Shown here in pieces: positions 1 to 8,794 of a DNA stretch of 38,067 nucleotides. A program made the position numbers and the translations under genes. This DNA comes from Desulfobacterales bacterium (GTDB lineage Bacteria > Desulfobacterota > DSM-4660 > Desulfatiglandales > JALVZP01). Location: contig JAMOPX010000174.1 of assembly GCA_027064285.1 (NCBI GenBank), positions 1 through 38,067 of the forward strand. The letters are read 5' to 3'. Numbering within the stretch: position 1 is the stretch's first letter; every line of letters starts with the position of its first letter. Under the pieces are notes generated by a model. The model had not been told where the DNA came from, did no database searches, and saw only the letters and a list, made by a program, of their open reading frames with translations.

Positions 1-1476
1 ATAAATACCGAGGCAGTAGATTGGATATCTGCAAGGACAGATCTTCTGGCAGGTTTTTTTAGCCTCTTGGGATTTGCTTTTTTGATAAAGAAAAAGATCC
101 CTTATATAGCTATTTCTGCAGCCTCATTTTTGGCAGGGCTTTTATGCAAGGAGTCTGCTATAGGTTTTATTCTGTTTGCATTTATCTTTGTGTTCTTCTT
201 TTACAAAGATGAGTTTTCATTAAAGCAAAAATTATTCTTTACATCTGTTTTTACCCTTGCCTTAGCATGTTATTTTCTTATGCGCTATCCAGAACTCAGG
301 TTCTGGAATATTAAAGAAAAAGGTATTATCCCAGATAATATCTCAGCTATTATCCCAAAGGGTAAAATAACAGCGCCAATTTCTATCACATATGCAATAG
401 GGGTCTTCTTTAAGGTAATTGGATTTTATTTTAAAAAACTTTTTATACCATGGCCATTAAATTTTGCCATAATAAAAATAAACAGAACTTTTTATCTGTT
501 TTTTGGTATTTTTGTTCTGCTTTTAATAGCATATAATTTCATAAAAGAAAAAAATGGACTTAGTATGTCTTTTATATGGTCGTTTTGTTTTATGTTAGTG
601 GCTGTGATTGTCCCTTTGAAAAGACTTGCATGGACACCTCTTGCAGAAAGATATGTATATATCTCATCCTTTGGTATGGCTCTTTTTTGGGGATATATAA
701 TGTTAAAAGTTAACAAACTTGAAAGCTTAAGACTAAAAAAGATTGTCTTCAGCGCAATAGGGATATATGCATTTGTTTTTGCTATATCAACTGCTCACAG
801 GAATTATATATGGAAAGACAACTACAGGCTTTATCTTGATACTGTCAAAAAATCTCCTGACTTTGGTCCAGCTCACAATGAGCTTGCAATAGCACTTCTT
901 GCAAAAGGAAAAAAAGAAGAGGCAAAAAAGGAATTTGAAATAGCTGCTAAATTAACAAAAGGACATCACATGAGCCTTATAGCAGAAAATAATGTATTGA
1001 TAGTAGAGCAAGAAAAGGCTGAACCAGCAAAGATATTATCCCAATACGATAAGCTGATAAATAAGAGCAATGATAAAAATGTGCAATGCACTATCTTGCA
1101 CAATGCAATAAGATATATTACTCAGACACTTTTAAACAACAAAGAAATAGGGAAAAAAGAAAGATACATGCTTTATAAAAAAGAAATAGAGTATTTCAAA
1201 AAACTTGCTCCCTTAGAAGACAAAGCTTTTTGCTGGTATAGGATAGGACAGCTATATTTGGCACTTGGAGATAAGAAAAAAGCAGCTTCCTATTTTAAAA
1301 GGGCATATGAGCTGGCAGATAAAGATGCTTATTTCAAAAAACCTGCATATAAGCTTTTTAAGAAGATAACAAATGCGAAAAATAAGCTAAAACAACAAAG
1401 TTCAGCTGATGGAAAATCCCTATCCACTGAAAGAGGACACAATTTTCTTGACAAGTATTCCTGTTCCTTAATATAA
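1..1476 (+). CDS. GT-C / TMTC-like membrane glycosyltransferase with C-terminal TPRs (5' truncated)
   Basis: The reading frame is open from base 1, so the gene starts before the window; the first in-window TTG at 67 is not a natural start. The visible 491 residues begin with NTEAVDWISARTDLLAG, close to the EAVxWISGRxDLL motif of TMTC-type and related TPR-containing GT-C proteins. About eight hydrophobic membrane segments follow, and then an LAERYVYISSFG motif also typical of that family (about residue 215). The C-terminal half is a soluble TPR region (for example FGPAHNELAIALLAKGKKEEA and AFCWYRIGQLYLALGDKKKA, each shown in part). Family members are thought to transfer sugars from lipid-linked donors to proteins, but the substrate here cannot be read from sequence. 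The catalytic N-terminal loop lies outside the window. The family is fairly secure; the function is inferred. Confidence 0.7.
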   Translation: MNTEAVDWISARTDLLAGFFSLLGFAFLIKKKIPYIAISAASFLAGLLCKESAIGFILFAFIFVFFFYKDEFSLKQKLFFTSVFTLALACYFLMRYPELRFWNIKEKGIIPDNISAIIPKGKITAPISITYAIGVFFKVIGFYFKKLFIPWPLNFAIIKINRTFYLFFGIFVLLLIAYNFIKEKNGLSMSFIWSFCFMLVAVIVPLKRLAWTPLAERYVYISSFGMALFWGYIMLKVNKLESLRLKKIVFSAIGIYAFVFAISTAHRNYIWKDNYRLYLDTVKKSPDFGPAHNELAIALLAKGKKEEAKKEFEIAAKLTKGHHMSLIAENNVLIVEQEKAEPAKILSQYDKLINKSNDKNVQCTILHNAIRYITQTLLNNKEIGKKERYMLYKKEIEYFKKLAPLEDKAFCWYRIGQLYLALGDKKKAASYFKRAYELADKDAYFKKPAYKLFKKITNAKNKLKQQSSADGKSLSTERGHNFLDKYSCSLI

Positions 1477-1685
1477 TCAATTTTATATGAGAAGGTAGTA
1501 TAATAGAGTTATAGCAAATTTGGAAAAATTAGTTGTTTTATACAAAAGTTATCTTGTAGTGATAAACGGGCAAGCGACAGTGAGACAGATAGATAGAATC
1601 AGAGGGAAGGTGTTTGATAATAGAGGGCACTATAGTAGGAAAGTAGTGGACAGATAAGAATAAATAAGAAGGAGGTTAGGCTATA

Positions 1686-2612
1686 ATGAATAGGAGAAAA
1701 CTTGTGAGTATGGTTTTTTTTCTTTTTTTTGTCCTTATTGGTATTTCATATGCAAAGCAGGTGATTTTATCAGAGGTTCCTGATTATGGTTGGTGGTATG
1801 GATGTGCTCCTACATCTGCTGGAATGCTTATTGGGTATTATGATATTCATGGATATAATGGCTTAAGATATAATAATTTGGTTCCTGGTGGAAAAGCAGA
1901 ACTTAGCACTTTTCCAAGTACAGCAGGAGTGTGGCAGTATAGGGCTCAATATGCTATAGCAAGCCCTGAACATGTAAAAGATTTTTATAGGGGGGGATAT
2001 GGGGCATCAGGTGATGATGTTGATCCACCATATCACGAGTTTAATAGTCTTGCTGATTTTATGGGAACAAGTCAGGATTCAGCAGGCAATTCTAATGGAA
2101 CTACAACATTTTGGTTTTATACAAATGGCTCTCCTCTTTATGTAGCAGATATATATACGCTTGGTTTGAAAGATTCATCAGGTCTTTATGGAATCTGGGA
2201 ATACATAGACTATCGTGGATATGGAACCCATGATTCACTAAATGATAAGACCATGTTTAATCAATATGTAGATACATACGTTTCTGGTGGCTTTAGCTTT
2301 AATGATTTTATGAGTGAAATTAATAGCGGAAGACCTGTTATTATTCATTTAAATGGACATGCTATGCTTGGATATGGTTATGATACAGAGGGAAATATCA
2401 TATATGTGCATGATACATGGAGTCCAGGCGATCATACAATGACATGGGGTGGCACATATGGAGGGATGGAATTTATAGGTGTAACATGTGTTCATCTTAC
2501 AGGTGGGTCTCCTGTTCCGATTCCTAATTCAATTATGCTTATTGGTTCTGGACTTTTCTTATTGCTAATATTTGTAAGAAGGAAAGACTCTGTAGAAAGA
2601 GAGACGGCTTAA
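1686..2612 (+). CDS. Secreted C39-like (papain-fold) cysteine protease homologue with PEP-CTERM-like tail
   Basis: The 308-residue protein has an N-terminal signal peptide (residues about 1-23, ending SYA). The sequence GWWYGCAPTSAGM follows at once, with a likely nucleophile Cys40. A candidate catalytic His225 lies in NGHAMLGYGYD and Asp243 in VHDTW. This Cys/His/Asp order is that of the C39-like peptidase domain. The C-terminus has VPIPNS (276-281), a hydrophobic helix (283-297) and a basic RRK, which is the architecture of PEP-CTERM/exosortase sorting signals. The protein is therefore probably exported and then cleaved or anchored at the cell surface. A strong ribosome site (AAGGAGG, 11 bases upstream) supports the ATG. 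The stop overlaps the next start (TAATG), so the two genes are co-translated. No exosortase gene is in the window. Fold and export are well supported; proteolytic activity is inferred. Confidence 0.7.
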   Translation: MNRRKLVSMVFFLFFVLIGISYAKQVILSEVPDYGWWYGCAPTSAGMLIGYYDIHGYNGLRYNNLVPGGKAELSTFPSTAGVWQYRAQYAIASPEHVKDFYRGGYGASGDDVDPPYHEFNSLADFMGTSQDSAGNSNGTTTFWFYTNGSPLYVADIYTLGLKDSSGLYGIWEYIDYRGYGTHDSLNDKTMFNQYVDTYVSGGFSFNDFMSEINSGRPVIIHLNGHAMLGYGYDTEGNIIYVHDTWSPGDHTMTWGGTYGGMEFIGVTCVHLTGGSPVPIPNSIMLIGSGLFLLLIFVRRKDSVERETA

Positions 2613-3019
2613 TGAAAATATTTCTTTTAGGATTGATTTTAAGCTTTTTAGTAGGGCGGCAGGGTTTTTCTATCCCTCCGCCACAAATAATAAAAGACAC
2701 AAACTTGAAAGCAAAAGTTATTGCTATAGGAAAAGTGGATGAAGTCGTAAGCTTAAAAGAAAAGTCGTATTTTGAACTGAAGATACTTCATGTGATAAAA
2801 GGGTATGGTATTGTGAGAGAAGGAGAAAGGATAAAGGTGTTTTTTAGTAAAAAAGAGTGCCAGAAAGAAGGAATCGTTGCTTATAAAATGGGTGAAGTGG
2901 AAGTTAAGGTAAAAGAAGGAGATCTTGTTGTATGTTATTTAGATCCTTTAAAAGATGGTTTTAGACCAAAAATAGGCGGGCTTTCTGTTGTTAGAATAGC
3001 TTATAATGAGGCTTTATAA
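2612..3019 (+). CDS. Small secreted protein of unknown function
   Basis: 135 residues. The start ATG shares bases with the stop of the C39-like gene, so it should be translated by coupling. The first about 20 residues (MKIFLLGLILSFLVGRQGFS) form a signal peptide. The mature part alternates short beta-strand-like stretches (AKVIAIGKVDEV, FELKILHVIKG, GDLVVCYLDP), which suggests a small beta-barrel or OB-like domain. I do not recognise the family. Its position suggests a partner, inhibitor or substrate of the protease, but that is guesswork. Its 3' end overlaps the convergent bcsC by 29 bases. Confidence 0.55.
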   Translation: MKIFLLGLILSFLVGRQGFSIPPPQIIKDTNLKAKVIAIGKVDEVVSLKEKSYFELKILHVIKGYGIVREGERIKVFFSKKECQKEGIVAYKMGEVEVKVKEGDLVVCYLDPLKDGFRPKIGGLSVVRIAYNEAL

Positions 3020-5528
3020 AGTATATTAAATTTATTCCTATAAAATACTCTGTATAGTTGGCTGATTTGCTGATTTGAGAGCTAAGTTGTGCTTCAAAAT
3101 GAGGAGTTATAAGCTTTCGTAGTAAAACTTTTATCTTATATCCTAATCCAAAAAATTCTCTTCCTCTGTATTTTTCTCCTATTTCAGGACTAAATGGATA
3201 ATGCGGTGAGTCTTTTGTTTTATAATAAAGTGCACCAGATCCAATACTTATGTCACAAAGGTATGTCCTGCATTTTTTTGTTTGTAAATGGAAAAAAGGG
3301 CCTGTTACAAGTAGAACCTTTGGGCTAAAGTATCCGCCATGTCCATATGTAAAGTAATCAGAGTTATGTTCAAAATGTTCTGCAGAAAGAAAAAGTCCTG
3401 TAGAATAATTTCCAGACTCTAACAGATATGTTTTTCCTATACTAATTCCTCCAAAATATCTGTGGTTGTCCCAGATATGTCTTCCCCAGATATAATTATA
3501 GCCACCTTTAAGAGAAAGCCACAAAGAATCGGGAAGAGAAAATGTTTTACCTGCTTCAAGACCAAGCTTTAGGACTCTACCCCATCTTTTTTCACTGTAA
3601 GGGTCTTTTAAACCAACATAGGATAAAATGCTTTCTTCTATTGGTTCTTGATAAAACTGAATATATCTATTTTTCTGTCTTATTCCAAAAAGGAATGTAA
3701 GCATTGGGTATACAGGACCATTTAAAGAAGTTGTTCCAACCTTGAGATGATAATGAGTATAGCCTTCTTTTTCCCATACTATTTCAGGATAAACTGCCCA
3801 CGTAGAAGTTATAAGATTGTGTCTTAAAGTATGCCTAAAAGCCTTTCCAACATAAGGAAAATCAGGGCTGCTTCCTGATGAAAGCCTTTTTGTTGTGAGA
3901 ATAAAATCTATTTTCTTCCCAAGAATATAAGGATAAGAGAAAGTGTAGGATGTGTAAAATTCATTTAACTGTGATGTTCCAGAGGTTCCTGCCTTGTGTC
4001 TATAATAAGTTGATATTCCAACAGAAGGAGAATCTGCATTAAAATAGCATGTGTTTTTGTCATGATATATCTGGGAAGCAGTTATTGGACATTCATGTGA
4101 AAAGAAAAAATCTGCTGAAATCTTTTTTGTCTTTTCTCTTTTGGCTACTTTCTTTGCATAATGAAATGCCTTTTTTAGATCTTTCTTAGAATAGATTCCA
4201 AGAACCATCTTTACACTTGAAGGATCATCTTGCTCTTTTATAAAAAAAGGAAGCGCATCTTTTATCTTTTTTTCTTTATAAAAAACCCACGCTAAAAATT
4301 TTTTAGCTTTCTTATTTTTTGGATCTAAAAAGAGGATCTTTTTTAGGTAAAGCTCACATTCTTTGTATTCTTTTTTGTCATAAGCTTTGCTTGCTTTTTT
4401 GAAATATAGACCTATCTTAAGTTTCTTAAATCTATCACTTTTATATCTTTCAGAAATCTTCAGTGCTTCATTATATCTTTCTAACTTCATAAGGACATAA
4501 GCTAAGGGAAAAGCTGTCTTTTCAGAAGGTCCTTTTTTATAAAGAGACAAAAAGATTTTGTATGCTTCATTATATCTTTTTCTTTTAATATACCACCATC
4601 CTAAGATATTTAATGTTGCTTCATCATTTGGATTAATTAAAAGAATCTCTTTTGCTATTTTTTCTATATTCTTAGATGAAGGAAGATATGCTTTAAGAAC
4701 ATATAACCTCAGATTTTTCAACTCATTTTTGTAAGAAGAAGAAAATTCTTTATTCTTCATGTCTTTTTTTATTATTTGATCAAGCCTTTCATATGAAATC
4801 ATGTTCTTTAGCTTGTAAAACACAGCTATTCTGAGTTTTTCATCTTTACTGCATTTAAGAAGCGCATAATATATTCTTATAGCCTCTTTTTTTTCTCCTT
4901 TTTCAGAAAGGATCTTTGCGGTCTTAAAATAAAGATAAGGAAAAATACATCTTTTTAACTCATTTCTATAGCTAAGCTTAATTAGTTCTTTTAAATCAGC
5001 TCTCTTTTGAGCATACAAAAGTCTTTCTCTTAGAATGTTTCTTTCTATTTTTTCTTTCCATATCTTTCTTTGTCCTTTATTCAGCTTAGGCAAATACAAA
5101 CGAGCTTCTTTGTATTTTTTTTCTTTCATTAAGATACCAAGAAGCATAGGAGTTGTTATTTTTAGTTGATATTTTGATCTCACAAGCTCTTTTAAAATAG
5201 GAATAGCCTTTTTTTCATTATTTTCATTGACATACGAACATGCTAATCCAAACAGTGCATTTAATTTGGTATCTTCATATTTAGAGGCCATCTTAAAAAG
5301 AATAATAGCCTTTTTGTATTTTCCTTTATTGTAGAGATTCCATGCTTCTGTTATATAAAGTTTTCCAATAGTAGGCGATATTTTTTCTTTTTTTTCTTTT
5401 TGTTTTATTGTGATCGGAGCTGTTCCCTGCTGTGGCTTTTGTTTTAATTTTATTATCTTAGCGTGTGCCAGTGCCGAAAAAATAATCAAAATAGATATAG
5501 CAAGTAATTTATTATTTATCTTTTTCAC
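2991..5528 (-). CDS. bcsC: BcsC-like cellulose export protein (TPR scaffold plus outer-membrane barrel)
   Basis: 845 residues starting at GTG. A signal peptide (1-23, ending AHA) is followed by a lysine-rich helical TPR region from about 50 to 460 (repeats such as AWNLYNKGKYKKAIILF and LGWWYIKRKRYNEAYKIF). From about 485 the composition switches to aromatic, beta-strand-rich sequence, as in the C-terminal BcsC barrel that lets the glucan cross the outer membrane. It is shorter than the E. coli protein (1157 residues) because it has fewer TPRs. It is the last gene of the bcs operon and overlaps the end of bcsZ by 17 bases. The barrel sequence is divergent, so the assignment relies on architecture and operon position as well as similarity. 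Confidence 0.8.
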   Translation of the reverse strand: MKKINNKLLAISILIIFSALAHAKIIKLKQKPQQGTAPITIKQKEKKEKISPTIGKLYITEAWNLYNKGKYKKAIILFKMASKYEDTKLNALFGLACSYVNENNEKKAIPILKELVRSKYQLKITTPMLLGILMKEKKYKEARLYLPKLNKGQRKIWKEKIERNILRERLLYAQKRADLKELIKLSYRNELKRCIFPYLYFKTAKILSEKGEKKEAIRIYYALLKCSKDEKLRIAVFYKLKNMISYERLDQIIKKDMKNKEFSSSYKNELKNLRLYVLKAYLPSSKNIEKIAKEILLINPNDEATLNILGWWYIKRKRYNEAYKIFLSLYKKGPSEKTAFPLAYVLMKLERYNEALKISERYKSDRFKKLKIGLYFKKASKAYDKKEYKECELYLKKILFLDPKNKKAKKFLAWVFYKEKKIKDALPFFIKEQDDPSSVKMVLGIYSKKDLKKAFHYAKKVAKREKTKKISADFFFSHECPITASQIYHDKNTCYFNADSPSVGISTYYRHKAGTSGTSQLNEFYTSYTFSYPYILGKKIDFILTTKRLSSGSSPDFPYVGKAFRHTLRHNLITSTWAVYPEIVWEKEGYTHYHLKVGTTSLNGPVYPMLTFLFGIRQKNRYIQFYQEPIEESILSYVGLKDPYSEKRWGRVLKLGLEAGKTFSLPDSLWLSLKGGYNYIWGRHIWDNHRYFGGISIGKTYLLESGNYSTGLFLSAEHFEHNSDYFTYGHGGYFSPKVLLVTGPFFHLQTKKCRTYLCDISIGSGALYYKTKDSPHYPFSPEIGEKYRGREFFGLGYKIKVLLRKLITPHFEAQLSSQISKSANYTEYFIGINLIYFIKPHYKLF

Positions 5529-6564
5529 TCTTCCAATCTTTTGCTAACAAATATAAGCTAAAGAAATAATAATTTTTTTTATCTAAGGATAGTTTCTGCT
5601 CAGCAATCTTAAATAACTTTTTTGAAACAGATTCTTCACCTATGCTTTCAGCAACCCTTGCATATATGGCATAATATCCTGATGGAGCTTCTTTTAATGA
5701 AAAACTGTCATGAACAAGATCAACCCACAAAGGGATATAAGAGAATCTTTTGTAAAGGTCTATGATTCTGTTACCTATACTATTCAAGCTCTTTTCTTTT
5801 TCCATGCATAGATAGAGAGACACTCTTACTGCATTATATCCAAAGTATATGCTCTTTTCTTCATGGATAAATATCCCGTCTTCTTTTAGAAGAATCCAAT
5901 CTGAAGGAAGTTTAAGCAGTCCAAATCTTGCCTTTGAAAGTAACCATACTGAATCCTGATAAATTTTTTCCCAAAATTTTTTATTTTCAAATTTTGAAAA
6001 CAATTTAAATGCTGGAAGTATTAGATAGGAAGGATTCAAAATAAGAAAATCTTTATCCTTAAATCCAAAATATCCTGGCAAAAGAAACATATGGCCTTTC
6101 CAAGATATACAAAGCTCCTTTCTTATATCTTTCAAAATTTCAATAGCATATTTTTTGTAATCTTCATCTTTCCATTTTTTAAAAGCCTTAAGAAGGGCAT
6201 AAGCAATTAAGATATCACCATCACTGGCATTATTATAATCAATTACCTGCCAATTTCCATTAGGTCTTCTTCCCCAGCTCCATGCAAAAAGTTTATCTTT
6301 TCTTATCTGAAGATTATCTTTTGTCCATTTCCAGACAAGATCAAATGTTTTTTTATCATTATAGATTGTGGAAAGAAGCATTCCATATCCTTGCCCTTCT
6401 GAATGACTGATCTGACCATTTTGATAATCAATTACTCTTCCCTCATTGTTTATAAAGTTTTTTTTATATTCCTTCCATAAGGAAGGATCTAAAGGAAAAG
6501 CTGCTGACGAAAAAAGAATAGAGAATGCTATAATAAAATTAATCTTCAATATACTCTTCCACAT
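5512..6564 (-). CDS. bcsZ: BcsZ-like periplasmic endoglucanase, glycoside hydrolase family 8
   Basis: 350 residues with a signal peptide (1-22). The GH8 signature SEGQGYGM (55-62) supplies the proton donor Glu56, and NNASDGDIL (111-119) carries the conserved substrate-binding Asp115. The C-terminal APSGYYAIYARVAES segment is also family-like. In bacterial cellulose synthases this enzyme trims nascent glucan in the periplasm and is needed for normal output. An oddity: the YDAxR motif holding the catalytic base (Asp243 in E. coli BcsZ) reads GYNAVR here, with Asn244. It may therefore be inactive, or use another acidic residue as some GH8 subfamilies do. AGAGGA precedes the ATG. The gene overlaps bcsB by 26 bases and bcsC by 17. 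Confidence 0.88.
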   Translation of the reverse strand: MWKSILKINFIIAFSILFSSAAFPLDPSLWKEYKKNFINNEGRVIDYQNGQISHSEGQGYGMLLSTIYNDKKTFDLVWKWTKDNLQIRKDKLFAWSWGRRPNGNWQVIDYNNASDGDILIAYALLKAFKKWKDEDYKKYAIEILKDIRKELCISWKGHMFLLPGYFGFKDKDFLILNPSYLILPAFKLFSKFENKKFWEKIYQDSVWLLSKARFGLLKLPSDWILLKEDGIFIHEEKSIYFGYNAVRVSLYLCMEKEKSLNSIGNRIIDLYKRFSYIPLWVDLVHDSFSLKEAPSGYYAIYARVAESIGEESVSKKLFKIAEQKLSLDKKNYYFFSLYLLAKDWKSEKDK

Positions 6565-8791
6565 TCTTTGTCCTCTTTTTCCTGTATTTTCTAAGTATGA
6601 GCAGTATTATCAAGCTTAAAAGCGCAATTATTACAAACAAAGAGATGAAAAATAGATAGAAATGTTTTCTAAGATAGTATGTTGGCATACTTACTTTTCC
6701 TAACTCTCCTACATAGTAGACCTTACCTACTCTTACAGATGACACCTTATAAGGAGAAGTCAGTTCAATTAATGAAATATCTCCGGAACATCCTGCTTGC
6801 ACAGCAGGATTTAGAATAACTTTACTCATCTTTTCTAGAGCAGCAGAAGATCTGGCAGTAAAAATGATAATTGTTCCTCCCTTCTTAGATGGAGATTCAA
6901 ATTCCATAATTAAACCTTTTTTATCTCCAAAAGAGCTTATTTGTTTACTTAAAACAGCTATTTTTGGAGATTTATTAAGCTTCTCTTTATGAAATACTTT
7001 TTTTATTGTTTCTTTTAGCTGACTTATCTTTGATTTAACAGCGCTTCCTTTTAAAGAAATAATAGGATAATAGATTTTATTTTCAGCAAGCAATTTGAGA
7101 GGAGCACTTTCTTTAAATTCCGCTGGAATAGTATTTATTGGGCCTATAATAACAAGTTCTTTGTCTGTATCTTCTGGCTTTTTGAATTCTACATTCAGAC
7201 CTAAGAGAGGATAACCAGTTTTTTTGGTCAAAAGCCCAATTAGGTTTAAAAAAGAATTCAAAGTTCTTTTATCCTGAGTCGTGATATAGAATATACTTTT
7301 AGACGCATCTGGAAAACGGGTAAATGGAAAACCATCCTGAAAGAGGAGTTCAATTCTTGGCATATCTACAAGGTGTGGCATAGGAGGAAAGTAAAATGAT
7401 GAATCACTAAATAATGTTAAGAACAGATTTTTGGTCTGAATAAGTTCACATATCCCCGTAACAGAAGGGGTAAGCACGGGCATAAATGTAATTTTGTTAA
7501 TCCCTCTTTTAAACAAATATGCAGGTATAGCAATCTTGTAATTTTCATATACCGTACCATGAGGATTATCTAAGTGAATTGCGGTAATATGCTTTCCATT
7601 AAGCAATATGTTTAAGACAGAGTCAGATCTCATTCCTGCTCCATATGCAAAATGAAGATAAAGATTTGCATATCTATTTGGCTTTATTAAAAGATCGCTT
7701 GGAAGATAAAAAACAAGATCCTTTGGTAAAGGATAGATTCCTTTAAATGTATGGCTTAAAAGCCCTAAATCTTTAAATGTATATTTATAGCCGGGCCTAA
7801 GAATTAACTTTCCAGTATAAGGAAGAGGCTTAGGTATATCTAATTCTTTAACTATCATTCTGTCTGAGTCAGGAAAAGGAAAAGAAATAACAGCTATGCT
7901 TTTGGCAGCACATTCAAGGTCTTTTAGATTTTTTCCAGATACAACTAAAAGTGCATGTTTTGTGTCAATATAATTTTCAAGTTCTGAATCAATATAGACT
8001 TGAGTAGGGAGGTGAAAAATTTTCAAATATGTTCCTGTTATTTTTGCTTTTATTCCTCTTTTGTTTAAAAAGTCTTCTACAAATTCATTCTTTCCAATAA
8101 GGATGTTGTCTACTCCTGATTTTAACTTTTGGGAAACAGTAAAAATCACATCTCTATAGTCAAATCTTAAAGATATACCTGAGGCTATAATTCCTGCTAA
8201 TTTTAAATACTTAGGATCTGTTTTCTCTAAAACAAAATTTAGTTTTCCTTGTGGAAATATCTTTGGATCGAATAGAAAATTACACACAGAAGATAGTCTA
8301 AGTGGAACATCCTTAAGGGTATAGTCAACTTCAAAGGAACTTTTGTCAATATATAATGTTGTCCACAGTTCTGGAGAAAATGGATCTTCACATACCTTCT
8401 TTGTTTGAGAATGCTGTATTACCAAAAAAGTGAGGTCATTGTATCCAGGGAAAAAAGCAGATCCTGGAATAAGGATCTTTAGCTCTCCTTCCGTAGAAAA
8501 AGGATTTAATTTTATCTGAGCAAGGATATATCCATTTATTTTAACAACTAGTGCTGATCTTTCGGAAAGGAGAGAAGAATTCATATATTTTAACTTTAAA
8601 AAGGCTTTATTTACCCGCCATCTATTAGGAATAGGAATCTTTATTGTATAGTGAGAATAACTTCTTTTTAAAGTAATAATCTTTTTCGGTGTTAATTTAA
8701 TAAGTGGCACTTTTATAACTTCTGCTTCTGCTTTTGCTTTTAAAATAAATATTTCTGTAAGCACTGCTATTATAACCAGTAGCTTTTTCAT
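6539..8791 (-). CDS. bcsB: BcsB periplasmic subunit of cellulose synthase
   Basis: 750 residues with a signal peptide (1-23), a long periplasmic beta-rich region and a C-terminal membrane anchor at about 712-735 followed by KYRKKR. This is the BcsB layout, with carbohydrate-binding-like and flavodoxin-like domains followed by the tail helix that packs against BcsA. Family-like segments include NRWRVNKAFLKLKY near the N-terminus and AYLFKRGINKITFMP in the middle. BcsB guides the emerging glucan through the periplasm and is needed for BcsA activity. A good ribosome site (AAAGGAG, 10 bases upstream) lies inside the end of bcsA, only 3 bases separate the two genes, and the gene overlaps bcsZ by 26 bases. 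Confidence 0.9.
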   Translation of the reverse strand: MKKLLVIIAVLTEIFILKAKAEAEVIKVPLIKLTPKKIITLKRSYSHYTIKIPIPNRWRVNKAFLKLKYMNSSLLSERSALVVKINGYILAQIKLNPFSTEGELKILIPGSAFFPGYNDLTFLVIQHSQTKKVCEDPFSPELWTTLYIDKSSFEVDYTLKDVPLRLSSVCNFLFDPKIFPQGKLNFVLEKTDPKYLKLAGIIASGISLRFDYRDVIFTVSQKLKSGVDNILIGKNEFVEDFLNKRGIKAKITGTYLKIFHLPTQVYIDSELENYIDTKHALLVVSGKNLKDLECAAKSIAVISFPFPDSDRMIVKELDIPKPLPYTGKLILRPGYKYTFKDLGLLSHTFKGIYPLPKDLVFYLPSDLLIKPNRYANLYLHFAYGAGMRSDSVLNILLNGKHITAIHLDNPHGTVYENYKIAIPAYLFKRGINKITFMPVLTPSVTGICELIQTKNLFLTLFSDSSFYFPPMPHLVDMPRIELLFQDGFPFTRFPDASKSIFYITTQDKRTLNSFLNLIGLLTKKTGYPLLGLNVEFKKPEDTDKELVIIGPINTIPAEFKESAPLKLLAENKIYYPIISLKGSAVKSKISQLKETIKKVFHKEKLNKSPKIAVLSKQISSFGDKKGLIMEFESPSKKGGTIIIFTARSSAALEKMSKVILNPAVQAGCSGDISLIELTSPYKVSSVRVGKVYYVGELGKVSMPTYYLRKHFYLFFISLFVIIALLSLIILLILRKYRKKRTKNVEEYIED

Positions 8792-8794
8792 GAA

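Noticed and set aside
1477..1685. Possible riboswitch upstream of the C39-like gene
   Set aside because: No known aptamer core could be recognised and no terminator hairpin is present.
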